Assembly: GCA_029224185.1 (NCBI GenBank)
Contig: CM055188.1
Span: 30,623,400-30,687,399, forward strand
Origin: Karalla daura
Taxonomy: Eukaryota > Chordata > Actinopteri > Chaetodontiformes > Leiognathidae
Direction: 5' to 3'
Length of the DNA: 64,000 nt
Below, piece by piece: positions 44,161-55,977 of this stretch. How positions within the stretch are numbered: the stretch's first letter is position 1; each line of letters starts with the position of its first letter. The position numbers were made by a program, and so were the translations under genes. The notes under the pieces are model-generated. The model was not told where the DNA came from, searched no databases, and saw only the letters and a list, made by a program, of their open reading frames with translations.

Positions 44161-45195
44161 CATGAACAAGTGTTTTTCTTCATTTCCGACTTCCGGGTTG
44201 CTGCTCTGCGGTTGACCGATCTGCGTCCGGACTGGCTTCTTACACTTCTTACTTTTTTCCCCACATTTCTCATTTGCACTTCTTGCTCTTTCTCAGCTCC
44301 ACAGGCCTGCGCTACCTTAGCGCGACTGTTAGAGCTCTCAACCTGCACTTTCCCCCCTTCCACGCTCTTTTTTTCATTCATTCGTTAGCCCTGGTGCTAA
44401 CAGCTAGCGCCTCCAGCTAGCCCCCGGTGCTAACAGCGGGCGCTCCAAGCTCTCGCAAACAGCACCTCCTCCACCCCCCCCCCCCCCCAGACATCGAGCT
44501 CCTGGCTGTGTCCTGCGGCCCTTCTACCTGCCCAGAGAATTCCCCCAACTCTTCTTCATCATCGCATGCATCCACCCCAAAGCCAAGCCCACCACTGCGA
44601 CCGACCACATCAGGAGCACACTCAACAAACTGGAGCAACTTTCCCCTGACTCTCCCAAATTCAGTATGGGAGACTTCAACCACTGCAACCCAGAGAAATC
44701 CCTCAAAGGCTACAACCAGTACATCACATGTACCACCCGCCTGGGGAAGACACTGGACAAATGCTACGGCTCCATCCCCGAAGCCAACCCCGCATTCCAG
44801 TGGCTGCCTTCCGGCTGCAGGCTGCGGTCTCCTGCCTGCAGGACAACGAGGAGGAGATCCACCTTCGTCCCCCAAGCTGTCCTGCTCTTAAACTCTTAAA
44901 CTCTTCCTAAAGACCTTTGACCCCACCCCCATCATGTGCAATACTGTTCAAGTGCAATATCATTATGTCTATAACCTGCTGCCAAGCTCTGCCGCACCAC
45001 CTCAAGTGCCTGCAATTGACACATTGTCCACTACAATGACTTTCTCTGCAGTGTACTTCTTCCCCTACTCTACGTTCGTCCTACTCTCCTACTCTCCATC
45101 CTACTCTCACCCCTTGCTTTTCCTCTTGCACCTTCTGTAATAAGCCGCTCTTGCACCTTCGTGAATTGCCCCACGAGGATAAATAATCCCCTGAA
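44160..45195 (+). mobile_element. Internally deleted LINE derivative (endonuclease fragment joined to 3' tail)
   Basis: 44660-44780 reads MGDFNHCNPEKSLKGYNQYI TCTTRLGKTLDKCYGSI, the GDFN block of a LINE endonuclease. It is followed, without any reverse transcriptase, by TRRRSTFVPQAVLLLNS and the same 3' tail as at 23168-23545 (ATTGCCCCACGAGGATAAAT). The upstream 44160-44480, with a poly-C run, may be its 5' region. Confidence 0.65.
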
Positions 45196-45199
45196 TCCG

Positions 45200-47000
45200 A
45201 GGAGTTTTAGGAGATAAAAGTTAAGCAGAGCTAACCTGTAGGTGTTCAAAATTGTATCAAGCATAATGTGTTACCTTTAAAGGTGGCATGCTGTTTTTTG
45301 TCATTTGTATTACTGTGGCAATATATCCCGTCAAATGTTTGCGCTCACTCTGTTCAGGATGTTTTTATGCACTTTAACAATTTATCTGCTTTTAGCATTG
45401 GTGTTTATTATGTTACATGTTTTCTTTTGGAATGAGAAGTGAAATTTTGTCTCTCCTCAGGTTTTATTTCTACATTTTCCCACCCCCACCTTCTTCTCCA
45501 TGGGTCGTCAGGCAACACACATTACACTTCGCATCCCACTTGAGCCTCAAAGAGCTCAACATATAGTCTGCTGGCCAGCACTAACATTTCCACAAGGACT
45601 CTTTCTTTTGTTCTTATATGTTAATATTTTTTGTGTATTTTAATTAGTATGGAACATTGTTTAAATATTACTTGTATATGCGGTCCAATCATACAATTCT
45701 GTGGTGTAAAATCTAATAAACTGGACTTTGGTAGTAAACTGCTACAGGGACCCTGAGCTGCTCATTGGTTACACTCTCACTAACTAGTGCCCAAGCTATA
45801 CTTTAATATATAACAGCAGTCAGGTATGAAATTTAAGTGTATTTGTACTCAAGAGGAGCAGAATAGTAAATGATCACATGACATGACAGTTTTGTACAGT
45901 ACAACTGCAGTAGTTGAGTTGTTGATGTATTTGAAACTGCTTTATCAAAGTGTGTCATTTCACATTAGTGGCCATATCTGGTCTAGTTTTCATCCAGTTT
46001 CCTCCAGCTTCTCTGGGTTTCTTGTAACTCAGGTGAAGTAGCAGCTCACAAGTTCTTGGGAGGCACACATGAAAAATTGCTGTGCATTTTTCAGGATAGC
46101 ACTGCAGAGCTGTGGATCCAGCATAATACACGAGACAGTCAAGTCTTTTAGAGTCCACAAAACGAAGTCACAGTATTCTACATCTGCTACAAATACTTAT
46201 GTCTTGATATGCTTATAGTACGGGTGACAATTCTTAAATTGCAACTCGCCATTCAGTGTTTGCAAACAGAGGATTCTGTCACCACTTTTGCATGCCTCTT
46301 TCATAGTGTTGTCATAGTTTTACTTCAGTGCAGCCTCTTCCATAGCAGGTACCTGGCACTTCTCCATCTGGTCCATCCCGACCTCTGGAAAATTAACTAC
46401 CTGGTTTTCTTGCCAAGCCCATACACAGCATTAGACGTTAAATAAATACTACAACCAGACGATGTGTGGATGGATGAGTTGCAATATCAAGTAATCAACA
46501 AGAGACGTGTTGTGAAAGTAAACAATGTAGTGTCTAATCAATTTAACATATCTATATGATATTGTAGCAATACTGAAGGTGGTGTTCTCAACCATTTTTC
46601 ATTTCAAAGTTTGATATGCAGTCCATAGACCACAAGCGCCTCCTTTCGTCTGATAACTTTTGGTATTGTTCTCCTTGACTTGTAATAACTGGTTACTTTC
46701 ACTTTCATTCTTCATATACATTTTTTGCACATTTTTAACAAAATTGTTTTTAAATGATCAATTCAATTTAAATAATGAATCAGTCATCATGTAGTCGTTC
46801 GTGGATTATTATGGTATTGTAAAACTATGACACTATTTTACACCCGCTGCCTGGAGGAACTGTTAAAACTAAAAGCTAATGTTGACTTTAAAGCCACCAC
46901 TATATTCCCCACCTCACTGTCGGACAAAGGATTTATATTATATTCAACTACCAGGGTGAGTAACATTAACCTACCTTAAGGCAAATATTAAACTATATCC
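45200..47000. other. No gene or clear repeat seen
   Basis: AT-rich; only short frames. Nothing recognisable on either strand. Confidence 0.4.
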
Positions 47001-47096
47001 TAAAACCCAACTGGGAAAAGTAAAGTGGAACAGAGAGTGAAATGTAAATACAATCTAAATACAGCAACCTCGAAGTTTGCAGCGGGAAATAACCAA

Positions 47097-47123
47097 GGAT
47101 GTATTAAATCTTATAATACATCC
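47097..47123. repeat. Short inverted repeat
   Basis: GGATGTATTA (47097-47106) and TAATACATCC (47114-47123) form a perfect 10-bp stem with a 7-base loop, just before the minisatellite. Confidence 0.6.
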
Positions 47124-47210
47124 ATGGAAATAACGATTCGTAACTTCATAAAGCGGAAATACGTAAGCGAAGTACTATATTGCGTAAATCATGGCGGGGC
47201 CCGGAACTTG

Positions 47211-47900
47211 TACAGACGCCATCTTGGTAATCTCAAAACGTAAACAGACGCCATCTTAGAGTGACGTTCAACACGTGTAGAGACGCCATCTTCGCCGCTA
47301 CTGAAAACGTCAACATACCGTCGCGTAGCAACGCGTAACACGTGTACATGCGCCATCTTAAATCAATTTTCAGAATGTAAACAGACGCCATCTTAGAACA
47401 ACGCTGAACACGTGCACGCACGCCATCTTAGGGCAACACTCAGAGCGTCATATGTATCTTAGCAACGATCATGCGTTAGCCTCTGCCACTAGTGTGTGAA
47501 TATGAGTTGATGGTTGAGTTGGGTTTTATGTTTTGGCTCTAGAGCACTGGTCGCGAAGACTGGGAAACCGTTACACGTAGATTTATCATCAATAGCCGCT
47601 ATTATAAACACTAACCGCTCGCAAACTTTCCAGGCGCCATCTTAGATTAACTCTAAATGTAAACAAACGCCATCTTAAAAAAACACGTAACACGTGTAGA
47701 GACGCCATCTTGGATCAACGCTAAACACGTGTAGAGACGCCATCTTAGACTAATGTTAAAATCGTCAACAGACGCCATCTTAGAGCAACGCTAAAAACAT
47801 AAACAATCAGCGACTCCTAGCAACGCTCAACACGTGTACGGACGCCATCTTAAAATTGAACACACGCCATTTTGCAGCACGTGTATAGACGCCATCTTTT
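47211..47900. repeat. 35-bp minisatellite carrying GCCATCTT and CACGTG in its units
   Basis: GCCATCTT starts at 47218, 47250, 47285, 47352, 47387, 47422, 47636, 47669, 47704, 47739, 47774, 47844 and 47891 (GCCATTTT at 47866). Most spacings are 32-35 or about 70. CACGTG starts at 47272, 47339, 47409, 47691, 47726, 47831 and 47878, mostly 13 bases before a GCCATCTT. GCCATCTT is the complement of AAGATGGC, the YY1 core; CACGTG is the USF/MYC E-box (established motifs). Function unknown. A non-repeat gap lies at about 47435-47630. Confidence 0.85.
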
Positions 47901-47957
47901 AGCGACCTTCAAAATGTGACTTTCAAAAACGGTGCCCTCTTATAGCAGTTACTTTAG

Positions 47958-48015
47958 AATTAGATATCCCTACTTTGCCCCACCTTGCCCCGCTCTGCCC
48001 CACTTTACCCTGCAC
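47958..48015. repeat. Short tandem repeat, TTTGCCCCAC-like 10-mers
   Basis: Reads as TTTGCCCCAC, CTTGCCCCGC, TCTGCCCCAC, TTTACCCTGC in succession: four degenerate decamers. Confidence 0.6.
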
Positions 48016-48469
48016 AGCACCCGTTTAAGACTAGGAAGATTGTAGATGGATGCAGGTACATATTAAATCTCACATGGTTCTGTAGGCCCTTCTGTGGTCC
48101 TAGGAGGGGGGGTAACATGACACAGTACATCACTTGAGAACAATCAAGAGTAGAATGGTCTTTATTGTATTGTGTAGGTACAATGTAACTGAGGTAAATC
48201 AGTTTACTTTAACTGTGAGGTTTTATATTTGATATTTGACGATGACATGACTTGTGCTCATCATTGTTTGTACAAAATATCTTACATAATATGCCCAGAG
48301 ATGGTCTTACAGCAAGACAGAGATATTTATTAATGAAATAAATGCATAGCACGTATGCCAATGAGACAAACACTTAAAAGACGAACTTAAAAACCAAAGT
48401 GAAGACATTGATACACAGGTCAACTCGTAGCAATGACGTGTTGGCCCCACTCGCTCGCCTCAGAGGGGA

Positions 48470-48870
48470 GGGGGGGAGGGAGAGAGAGAGAGAGAGAGAG
48501 AGAGACAGTTTGTGGGCGGTATTTTGGAGTACAGTGGGGTGGAACTCAGAGGCGTGGCTTAAAGCGGACCAATCATAGCTGTAGAGGAAAGAGAGAGAGA
48601 GGGTGTATTAAAGCAAGGTGGGGCGGAACTCTGACTATCTATCGAGTGGACCAATCATTTCTCGGAGAGAGAGAGAGAGACGGAGAGAGAGGGTGTAAAA
48701 GAGCAAGATGGGTGTGGAACTAAGGCGAGTTTAGAGAGTGGACCAACCAGATCTCGAAGAGAGAGAGAGAGCGTGAATTAGAGCAAGATGGGGTGGTACC
48801 CTGATGGGCCGATCGAGAACGAACCAATTAGGTGAAAGAGAAAGAGAGAGAGAGAGACTAGAGAGAGACC
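48470..48870. repeat. Tandem repeat of 81-92 bp with (GA)n and CCAAT in its units
   Basis: Four units each hold a GA run, an AAGCAAG(G/A)TGGGG-like core and a GGACCAATCA-like box: CCAAT at 48569, 48651 and 48824, CCAAC at 48743. Spacings are 82, 92 and 81 bp. CCAAT is the NF-Y box. No gene start is evident next to it. Confidence 0.7.
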
Positions 48871-49029
48871 GGAAGTTTGGGTGGAGACACCTCCTATCCA
48901 CAAAATCACAAAGAGGGTGGGGGAGATATTGCTCACGAGAAAGCAGTGACAAGTCAGTTTTCCAAGCCTGATTATACAGTGGACGAGGTAAAGAATCCAA
49001 ATTCTAAGTAATCAACCACGTTGTCACTC

Positions 49030-49090
49030 ACTAGATGGAAACTTTATTGATTCCTCTGGGAGGTTTCCTTTGGGAAATTCAGGAACTCAA
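49030..49090 (-). mobile_element. Possible LINE/SINE 3' tail
   Basis: ACTTTATTGATTCCTCTGGG resembles the reverse complement of common non-LTR tails (..AATAAAGT). Only the tail is visible. Confidence 0.3.
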
Positions 49091-49287
49091 TCATGTACTC
49101 AATCATGTACACCTCAAATCTGAACGTGACGGTATGGCACATGCTGTGAAGAGACTAGATCACTCGTCGCTGTTATCCTGTGAATGAATGCTGGAGGTCA
49201 GAGGAGTGACCTATAAGGGACTCAGCATCCAGATGGCTCTAGCTAAAAAGAGGTGAGCAGTGGCTAAGCCGTACTGGCAGAGAATGA

Positions 49288-49327
49288 CGAGAGGGGCTGA
49301 GCTGTAGCACTGGCTCAGCCCCTCTCG
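49288..49327. repeat. Perfect 15-bp hairpin
   Basis: CGAGAGGGGCTGAGC (49288-49302) pairs with GCTCAGCCCCTCTCG (49313-49327); loop of 10 bases. It lies within a stretch where CTGGAGC(T/C)TGCA..AATGG(G)GCCT recurs at about 49337 and 49443. Confidence 0.75.
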
Positions 49328-49984
49328 TTGATACCTGGAGCTTGCATAAATGGGGCCTCGGCCAGTTGCAGGTAACAGTGTTGTTTGGTAAAATGTTACG
49401 ATAGGCAGTGCTAGTAATGGTAGCATTGTCACTGGCTATTACCTGGAGCCTGCAAGAATGGAGCCTGGGTCTGTTGAGGATGGCAGTATTGTTAGAATCG
49501 TATAGGAGCAGTATACACTGGCACTAGTGGAGCGATACTGGGATATCAGGTCTCAGTGCTGAGCCTCTCAGAGGTGTAGTGGGACTAAGAGGGCAAAACA
49601 CTGACAAGAGGAGGCCTCCACATGATGACTCTCAGAGACGTGTCAGTAGGCAGTACTGACCGGTAAGCTGACTGAGAGGTTAAGGCTGGGGGAAATGTTG
49701 GCACAACCATCCTCTGGGTGCACAGGAACATACTTGTTGTCAGTGCTGGATGAAAAAGTAAATGTTGAAAGAAATGAAAGATGTTTATGTTCCTATCAAA
49801 GCCAATGTTTATGTTCTAATCAATGCCTGTATGTGAAGAGTCCCAGTGTGTAGCGTCTCATCATGCCTATCAATAAAATATTAGTAACTGTAAAAGCATG
49901 ACTACAATGAGTAATATGCTAATGCCCTCCACCGATATACTACAGTGTGTCGAATGTGCCCTTTGTATATACATTGCATATAAA

Positions 49985-50240
49985 CATATACACTGTGATG
50001 GACTAGTGACCTGTCCAAGGTCTAGTCATGGGCGCCGATGGAAGGTGGGTCAAGAACCTACAATCTGTTCAACTCATTTTAGAAAAAAAAAACCTGCTGA
50101 GGGTTTTGTCCCCCCCAGTTCAAAGAACCTATCTACGTCTCTGGGTCTCGTCCCTGCATTTTGACCCATGTGGGCTGGAGATAACCGCCAGCAGACCCTG
50201 CAAAACCAGTTGGGACAAAGTAGGTAAAGGTCATGCATCT
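49985..50240 (+). mobile_element. Fragments of a common fish SINE/LINE tail
   Basis: CACTGTGATGGACTAGTGAC CTGTCC and, after an unrelated stretch, GGGCTGGAGATAACCGCCAG CAGACCCTGC are both parts of a familiar repeat, with an interruption between them. Confidence 0.4.
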
Positions 50241-50305
50241 AGTTTCAACACACTCCTCAACACACTCACTGATCCATACGATCCTTACTGGAACATTGGA
50301 GAATA

Positions 50306-50715
50306 AAGGAGCCTCCAGACTGATTGTGGCAAGTGTGGAGCAGCACACGTTGTTAAGCAACCAGTAAAACCTTTTAGTAGTTTGAGCGCAGTCTTGTCAC
50401 AAGCTGTTGTGATGGCAAGGCAGGACCAGGAGAAACATAGGCTGGTCTGGGAGCTATATTTCCAGGGAGCAGTTGGACCGCCTGTCCATTGAGTCTCGTG
50501 TCCCAGAGCTTGGGAAACTGGGTCACAGCATGGATTAGCTGCTCGTCCATGACAATGTGTTTAAGCCCTCTGGAGCTCATCACCCAACAGCCTCTCTCCT
50601 AGTGGACAGTCCAGGATCACGAAAATGAAATGTTTCTCAACTCCCGCTGGCGACAGGTGCTCTTGCACGCCACTCTCTTGCGCCATGGTAGCACATGCAC
50701 AAACACATGCACCTT
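50306..50715 (+). mobile_element. Harbinger-type deletion derivative, second copy
   Basis: Shares GTTAAGCAACCAGTAA (compare GCTAAGCAACCAGTAA at 7348), GGAGCAGTTGGACCGCCTG and the CATGACAAT segment with 7287-7872, in the same order but shorter and more diverged. Ends AAGGAGCCTCCAGACTGA and ..ATGCACCTT correspond to the first copy's ends. Confidence 0.6.
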
Positions 50716-51074
50716 AACCCGGCCATACGAACAAGGTTAACAGTCTACTCATCTGATTAATGTAAATCATGTTCTCGACTCTTATTGTCCCAAATGTAAC
50801 CATATTTATTAATTTCTTTAAGATGTAATATCTTATTAATCATGGAATTATTTGCAAACTTACCACCACGTTACACACTGGCACCAAAAACTTTAGCTGT
50901 TGAAGCAAGTTTGAGTTTTCATGCTTGAAAATGACATTCTTTGACTGGGTGTGTAATAGAGGAAGTGTTTTTTGGAGACAGAAGTAAAGTCACTTGGCTT
51001 CACTTTTCATACTGGAAGACTACGTCTAAGACCTGAATTTCAACAACCTCATAAAGACTAGACTTACAGGTCTC

Positions 51075-51560
51075 AGTAAAAAATCAATCGAGCAGCTGCA
51101 GCTCATCCAGGATGCTGCTGCCAGAGTCCTGACCAACACCAAGAACAGACCATATCACACCAGTCCTTAAATCCCTGCACTGGCTTCCTGTGTGTCAAAG
51201 GATCCAGTTTAAAGTCCTGTTACTGGTCTACAAGTCACTGAATGGTCTTGGGCCTAAATACATGTCAGAGCTACTGGTTTGGTATGAAGTATCCAGTCCC
51301 CTCAGGTGGTCAGGGACAGGTCTACTCAGTGTCTCCAGGGTCAGGGCCAAGCAGGGTGGAGCTATGAACCACAGCTGTAGGACAAACACCTGTGAAACAA
51401 ACTCCCTGAACACCTGAGGTGTTCACAAACAGTGAACTCTGCTCATTTTAAGTGTTCCTGATGTTTCTACTCCTTGACTTTGTAAAGCACTATGAATGGT
51501 TTCCTTGAAACCACTGTCATGTGCTGCTGGTCCATCGCCCAATAAAATACTAAAATACTC
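51075..51560 (+). mobile_element. 5'-truncated LINE 3' end (another CR1/L2- or Rex-like family)
   Basis: Reads EQLQLIQDAAARVLTNTKNR PYHTSP, then CQRIQFKVLLLVYKSLNGLG PKYMSELL: the conserved C-terminal ORF2 block, with frameshifts. The tail ends CCAATAAAATACTAAAATAC. Confidence 0.72.
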
Positions 51561-52177
51561 ATTTATATTATGAATGTTTCTCAGGTTGGATTGAATGCAC
51601 ACATGCTTTTGTATTTATCCATGACTTCCTCCTACAGTATTAACCTCACTGTGATTAGCTGACCAATAAAATGATAATTTAACTGAAACTTTCCTCTAAA
51701 GAACATTTGTTAAGAGGAACCAGGAACTTGTCTGTATTTTCCATGTGTTCTTCTCACGGGATCAACTTCTCTCTCATAAGAAAGGTTTTATTCTTTTTGT
51801 CTTCAAAGTTAGTATTAATGAAATATTACTGGATTTTGTCCAAATGTTCAAATATTTTTACATGTGCAACCTCTAGTGGTTGCTCTCTAATAGAGAACCA
51901 ATGATGCATTTTTCCAGCAGAGGGAGACAGCGAGTCAAAGGAAAATATGACAATAGGGATATTTATTTATTTAGTTATTTATCCCACAACACAGAAGTTT
52001 CCATTAAGTGCAGACAACAGCTGTAGATAAGTAAAACAAATAATATAAAATACAAACACCAAGATAAATTTCAAATGTTTTACACAAAATCAATACACAA
52101 CACGAATAAATGATTGACAGTTAAAGGCCAAGAACCTGAGGTGTCAAGTCCTCTGAGCATGAGGAGGATACTGCCTA

Positions 52178-52226
<49 letters not shown>

Positions 52227-54020
52227 CATATAATATAGTATGTATAATATAGTATAGAGAGTTTTCAGATGCCATATTGGAGGTATTTGGAGGTAAACAT
52301 GGCTCTGGATGAATGAGCTTCTGCATCCTTTGAAACATTCCTCATCACAGTATTCACCCTCATCCAGAGCAGTGTTTACCTCCATTATGTCAACTTCCAG
52401 GGTTGATGACACACTGTGAAACCCTCTGACAGAAGTTCAGCACTCATACTGGGATAGATTATGAGATAGATAATTAGTAAAGTAAATAATTTGGGCTGTT
52501 GCCACAGGGATTTTACAGTACAAAAGGAATTTCTCATTCTATAGAGCTGATTATGTTTTGCTTGATTATGAATATACTGTTTAGAAAGTTTTAGAAAGCC
52601 CTCTAGATCTCTATTACATCTCTCTCCCTTACTCCTTCTCTCTCTCTGTGTCTCGCTCTCTATTTTGTTTGTAACCAAGCTACCGAGTGGTGGGATGTCA
52701 CTGTTCCTGTTGGCCATCCCTTCAGCGTGGTTGGGACCACAGAACAGGAATAATGTACCGCTACAGAGCTGTTGTTGGTCAGTTTTCCAAACCAAGACAA
52801 GTTTGAAGGAATGGCCGTCATGTGACCCATGGCAAACTGGAACTACCATGTCCAGCAGATGGTGCTATAATCACAGTAGAGCATTGTTGGCAGATGTGTA
52901 CAGTACATCCTCTCCATTAAATTCCACTTAATTTAAAGAACTTCACTTGTTCCTGGAAGATATTTCAGAGCAAATCAACTAAGGTCTTTGTTCACTCATC
53001 ATTGTCAAAACACATATTTTCAGGCGTCAAGGTCATGGTCCTCAAGTGTATGTTTTCTCTCTCGTTCTCCATTTTGTCATTAATCCATCTACATTGTATT
53101 GCTGCCTGACAAGTAGCGAGTTTGTCTTGACAGTGGAGACAACACTGCCCCCTCAGCTGACTCATCAGTGACATAATACTGAAATGTGTCCAAAATCATC
53201 AGTGAGACAAAATTAAGATCCAATAGACATTGGATGAACAGGCTGAGAGTTGTTGGGCTGTATGTTATAATGTAGCTGTATGTATAATGTAAGTTAGTTT
53301 GCATGCACCTTTTGAAGGAGCAGTCTTGGCCGCCTCCTCTTTACTGGAACATCATTACAGGCTTCTCGTATTTATTGTGACGTCTGTCACAGAGGAAAGC
53401 CACATTCAACACTGTCTCATGAGAAGACGAGAAAGGTGTCTGTTCACTTATCTTAAGTTATAGCTGCTGCACAGCAACGGTCGGGGTGGAGCAATTTTGG
53501 GCAAAATAAAAGTCCCAAAGCTGGAGCACATACAGTGTACTTGACATCGTTTTTCAAAGTTTTGACATTTAGAGGCTTGCTGTAGCACCACCATCAGGAC
53601 TACTGTCTTGTGTGTCCAGCTGAGGACATCTGGCATGGGACTGGAGCAGAATTCAGTCATTTTTTGCTTACGGGAAGAAGGATATCCTTGGAAGAAGAGG
53701 AGGAAGACAGAAGAACATGCAGTAAAACAATAGGGTTCCGGTTTTGGTGAAAGACAAAGGCCAAACATCCACTGATGAGACATGCATATTCATTACACTC
53801 CACCAAAACTCAGATGTACAAGCAATTAATCTAATCATTCCTCATAGTAACACCAGACGAGGGGAGGCAGCTTTTTGCATCTATGCCTCATGCATCCCAA
53901 ACAACCTGCCCATCACCATAAACCTGGCAACATCAGTGTCTGTCTGTGTTCAAAAAACAAACTTTCCTTTTCATCACCTAATTTGATTAAATTCCCAAAG
54001 TGCTCCCCACCCTCCTAGAC
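51561..54020. other. No gene seen apart from a microsatellite
   Basis: Frames of up to 154 codons (minus, 52385-52849) lack recognisable motifs. No exon pairs were supported. Confidence 0.35.
52181..52219. repeat. (TG)n microsatellite
   Basis: About 38 bases of TG, followed by a TATA-rich stretch. Confidence 0.9.
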
Positions 54021-54039
54021 CCCATACTGGATCCAGGGC

Positions 54040-54300
54040 CTCCTCTATGTAGCAACAATATGTACAAAGAAGTGACATAGTGAACACCTCCTGCTCTTAG
54101 ACCCTCACTAAAGATAAAGAATGACTCCCAAGAAAGAAAGAAAGAAGAAGAAAGAACCCTGCCCAGGAAAAAAAGTACAGAGAGAAACCTCAGAGAGAGA
54201 CAGAAGAGGAGATCCTCACCCAGGATGGCCAGGAGGACAGAATCAGGGCAGTATACAGAGATATAAGGATTGATGGCTGACAGTTTAGTCGTTAGTTGGG
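54040..54300 (-). mobile_element. LINE 3' UTR fragment
   Basis: Parallels 9120-9360: ATAGTGAA, ACTCCCAAGAAA, GAGAAACCTCAG, ATCCTCACCCAGGA and GATTGATGGCT-like text in the same order. Confidence 0.6.
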
Positions 54301-54654
54301 TAAGATGAGCTACCTACTGCTGTTACTGTGGTTCTGTGAACTGTGCTCGTGGGTGAGAGATCCCTCCTCTGTCTGAAACCCTGAAGTGTCACTTTGTTTT
54401 TTATACCCATCAGAGGGAGTTTTTCCTCAGCCAGTGTGAGGGTCGAAGTGTTTTCACTGTTATTGCTTTGTTAGTTTGACAGTTTGCCTTAAATATGAAA
54501 TGCACTTTATATATACATAAAACATTGAATGATTGACTGACTGATTCATCAGGATATTGAGTGTTTTTCATGCTTATCTGGCAACCACACTTAGCCTTCA
54601 TGTTCATAGGCTGTCGTGCCTGCCTCTCACACTTTGACACAACGCTCCTCTTTT

Positions 54655-54823
54655 CCAGTGTTGCCAGACTGGACGTTTTTCCGCCCTGTTGGGCCGCTTT
54701 TGATTACAAAGTTTGAAATTTGGGCTTCTTTTGCCGACATCTGGCTTTTCTGTTTTTAACATTGTGTAAACAGCACGTAGGCTGTCATACTCTGTCCACA
54801 ACAGGGTGTCTGGGTAGCACTGG
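54655..54823. mobile_element. Short MITE-like element
   Basis: Ends CCAGTGTTGCCAGAC and (reverse complement) CCAGTGCTACCCAGAC are imperfect inverted repeats 169 bp apart. No target duplication is seen. Confidence 0.4.
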
Positions 54824-55914
54824 AAACCGGAGAACCTGACAGTATAGTTGTTAATCAGGACAAATCGGGTTATTTATCTTCCATAAAAACCTGGCATTCT
54901 AACAGAGGTGAGTAAGCTATTCATATCGACTCTTTCAAAACAGAAAACTCAGAAAACAACCAGTTGTATGAAAATGTTTATTATTTTTTTAGGTGTAAAG
55001 TTCCATTGCCCACTGACTGAGCTACAAAGCATAAGTTTACTTTTCTCAACACAAGATTAAAACCTGATGAGACCCGAACCGATCTTAACGGTCCAACTGA
55101 ACTGAAGACGAACTCCACAAAGCTTTTCCAGGTTCAGTTTTCATGCTTCACGAGACTAAAAGATGTGGCAAAGCAAGTAACAGGTGTCACTAATAGAAAA
55201 TTGTTCTCAAAGACTGGGACTCAGACTTTGATCTTCTCATACAATTTGTGAGGAATGGCAGTAAAATGTGGCAGTTTTGTTCCCTAAAGTAAAGCTGCTT
55301 GTGTAACCTTGTAATATATTCCAGTCCTCTAATCAAGGATATTGCTTGAAAAAAGTGATCGTGGAAAGATCTCGAGTGAAAACGCAGTCAGATGGACTAG
55401 ATCGTGTCATCGAATGCTCTGCGCTCCCTGTAATTTCCGCTCAGTTGTGTTACTTTTTAGTTCAATTTAACCCTTTACTGTAAAGTGACGTTAAGAAAAG
55501 ATGGCTGGGTGGAATAGTTTGCCTTCAGTCATAAAGTCTGATCTTATTCACTCATCTTCTTACCCACGTCCCAGTAATGGCAGAAGGAATACATCCAGTG
55601 CAGGTCACAGGGGATAAACAAGTTTAATTAACTTTGTGATCTGGAAATTCAGTCAAATCACCTCATTCATCACAAAAAAAAACTCAACCTCAGCTTTGAT
55701 TTGAGGAAATTCTATTTTAGCTGCTCTTATCTGGTCCCAATGATCAGCTCATGGAAAAAACACAAGTAGGATAAAACATCTCTACTTCAAAGAGTTGGTT
55801 TCTTAAAATCAGTGCAGTAAAGGGTTAAAACATCTGTTTTAGGGGCAATTTGTAGTTCTTCCTTTCTATGCTTCTCTTTGGGGTCTTGCACGTGTGGAAA
55901 GGCAGTATTTTTAT
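54824..55914. other. Downstream flank of pa2g4, no separate gene
   Basis: Probably includes the pa2g4 3' UTR if the overlapping AATAAA at the stop codon is not used. No coding exon recognised. Confidence 0.35.
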
Positions 55915-55977
55915 TCATTCTACGGCTTCTGTGTCCTCAGCTGGCTGTCCAGAGGCGTTTTCTGCCGTCTTTGAGGC
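55915..55977 (-). CDS. pa2g4: pa2g4 exon 13, C-terminus and stop (residues 372-391)
   Basis: Encodes ASKTAENASGQPAEDTEAVE, then TGA at 55917-55915. An AATAAA hexamer (55915-55910 on the complement) shares its first base with the stop codon. Confidence 0.94.
   Translation of the reverse strand, partial: ASKTAENASGQPAEDTEAVE

Noticed and set aside
44417..44891. Two frames of about 150 codons on opposite strands
   Set aside because: They overlap a LINE derivative with a poly-C run; the readable protein homology is in the other plus frame (GDFNHC).
52385..52849. 154-codon minus-strand frame as a gene
   Set aside because: No domain, no conserved motif, no start context and no neighbouring exons; length is compatible with chance in this composition.
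53448..53783. 111-codon minus-strand frame as a small secreted protein
   Set aside because: A leucine/phenylalanine-rich start is visible but there is no recognisable family and no splice or promoter context.
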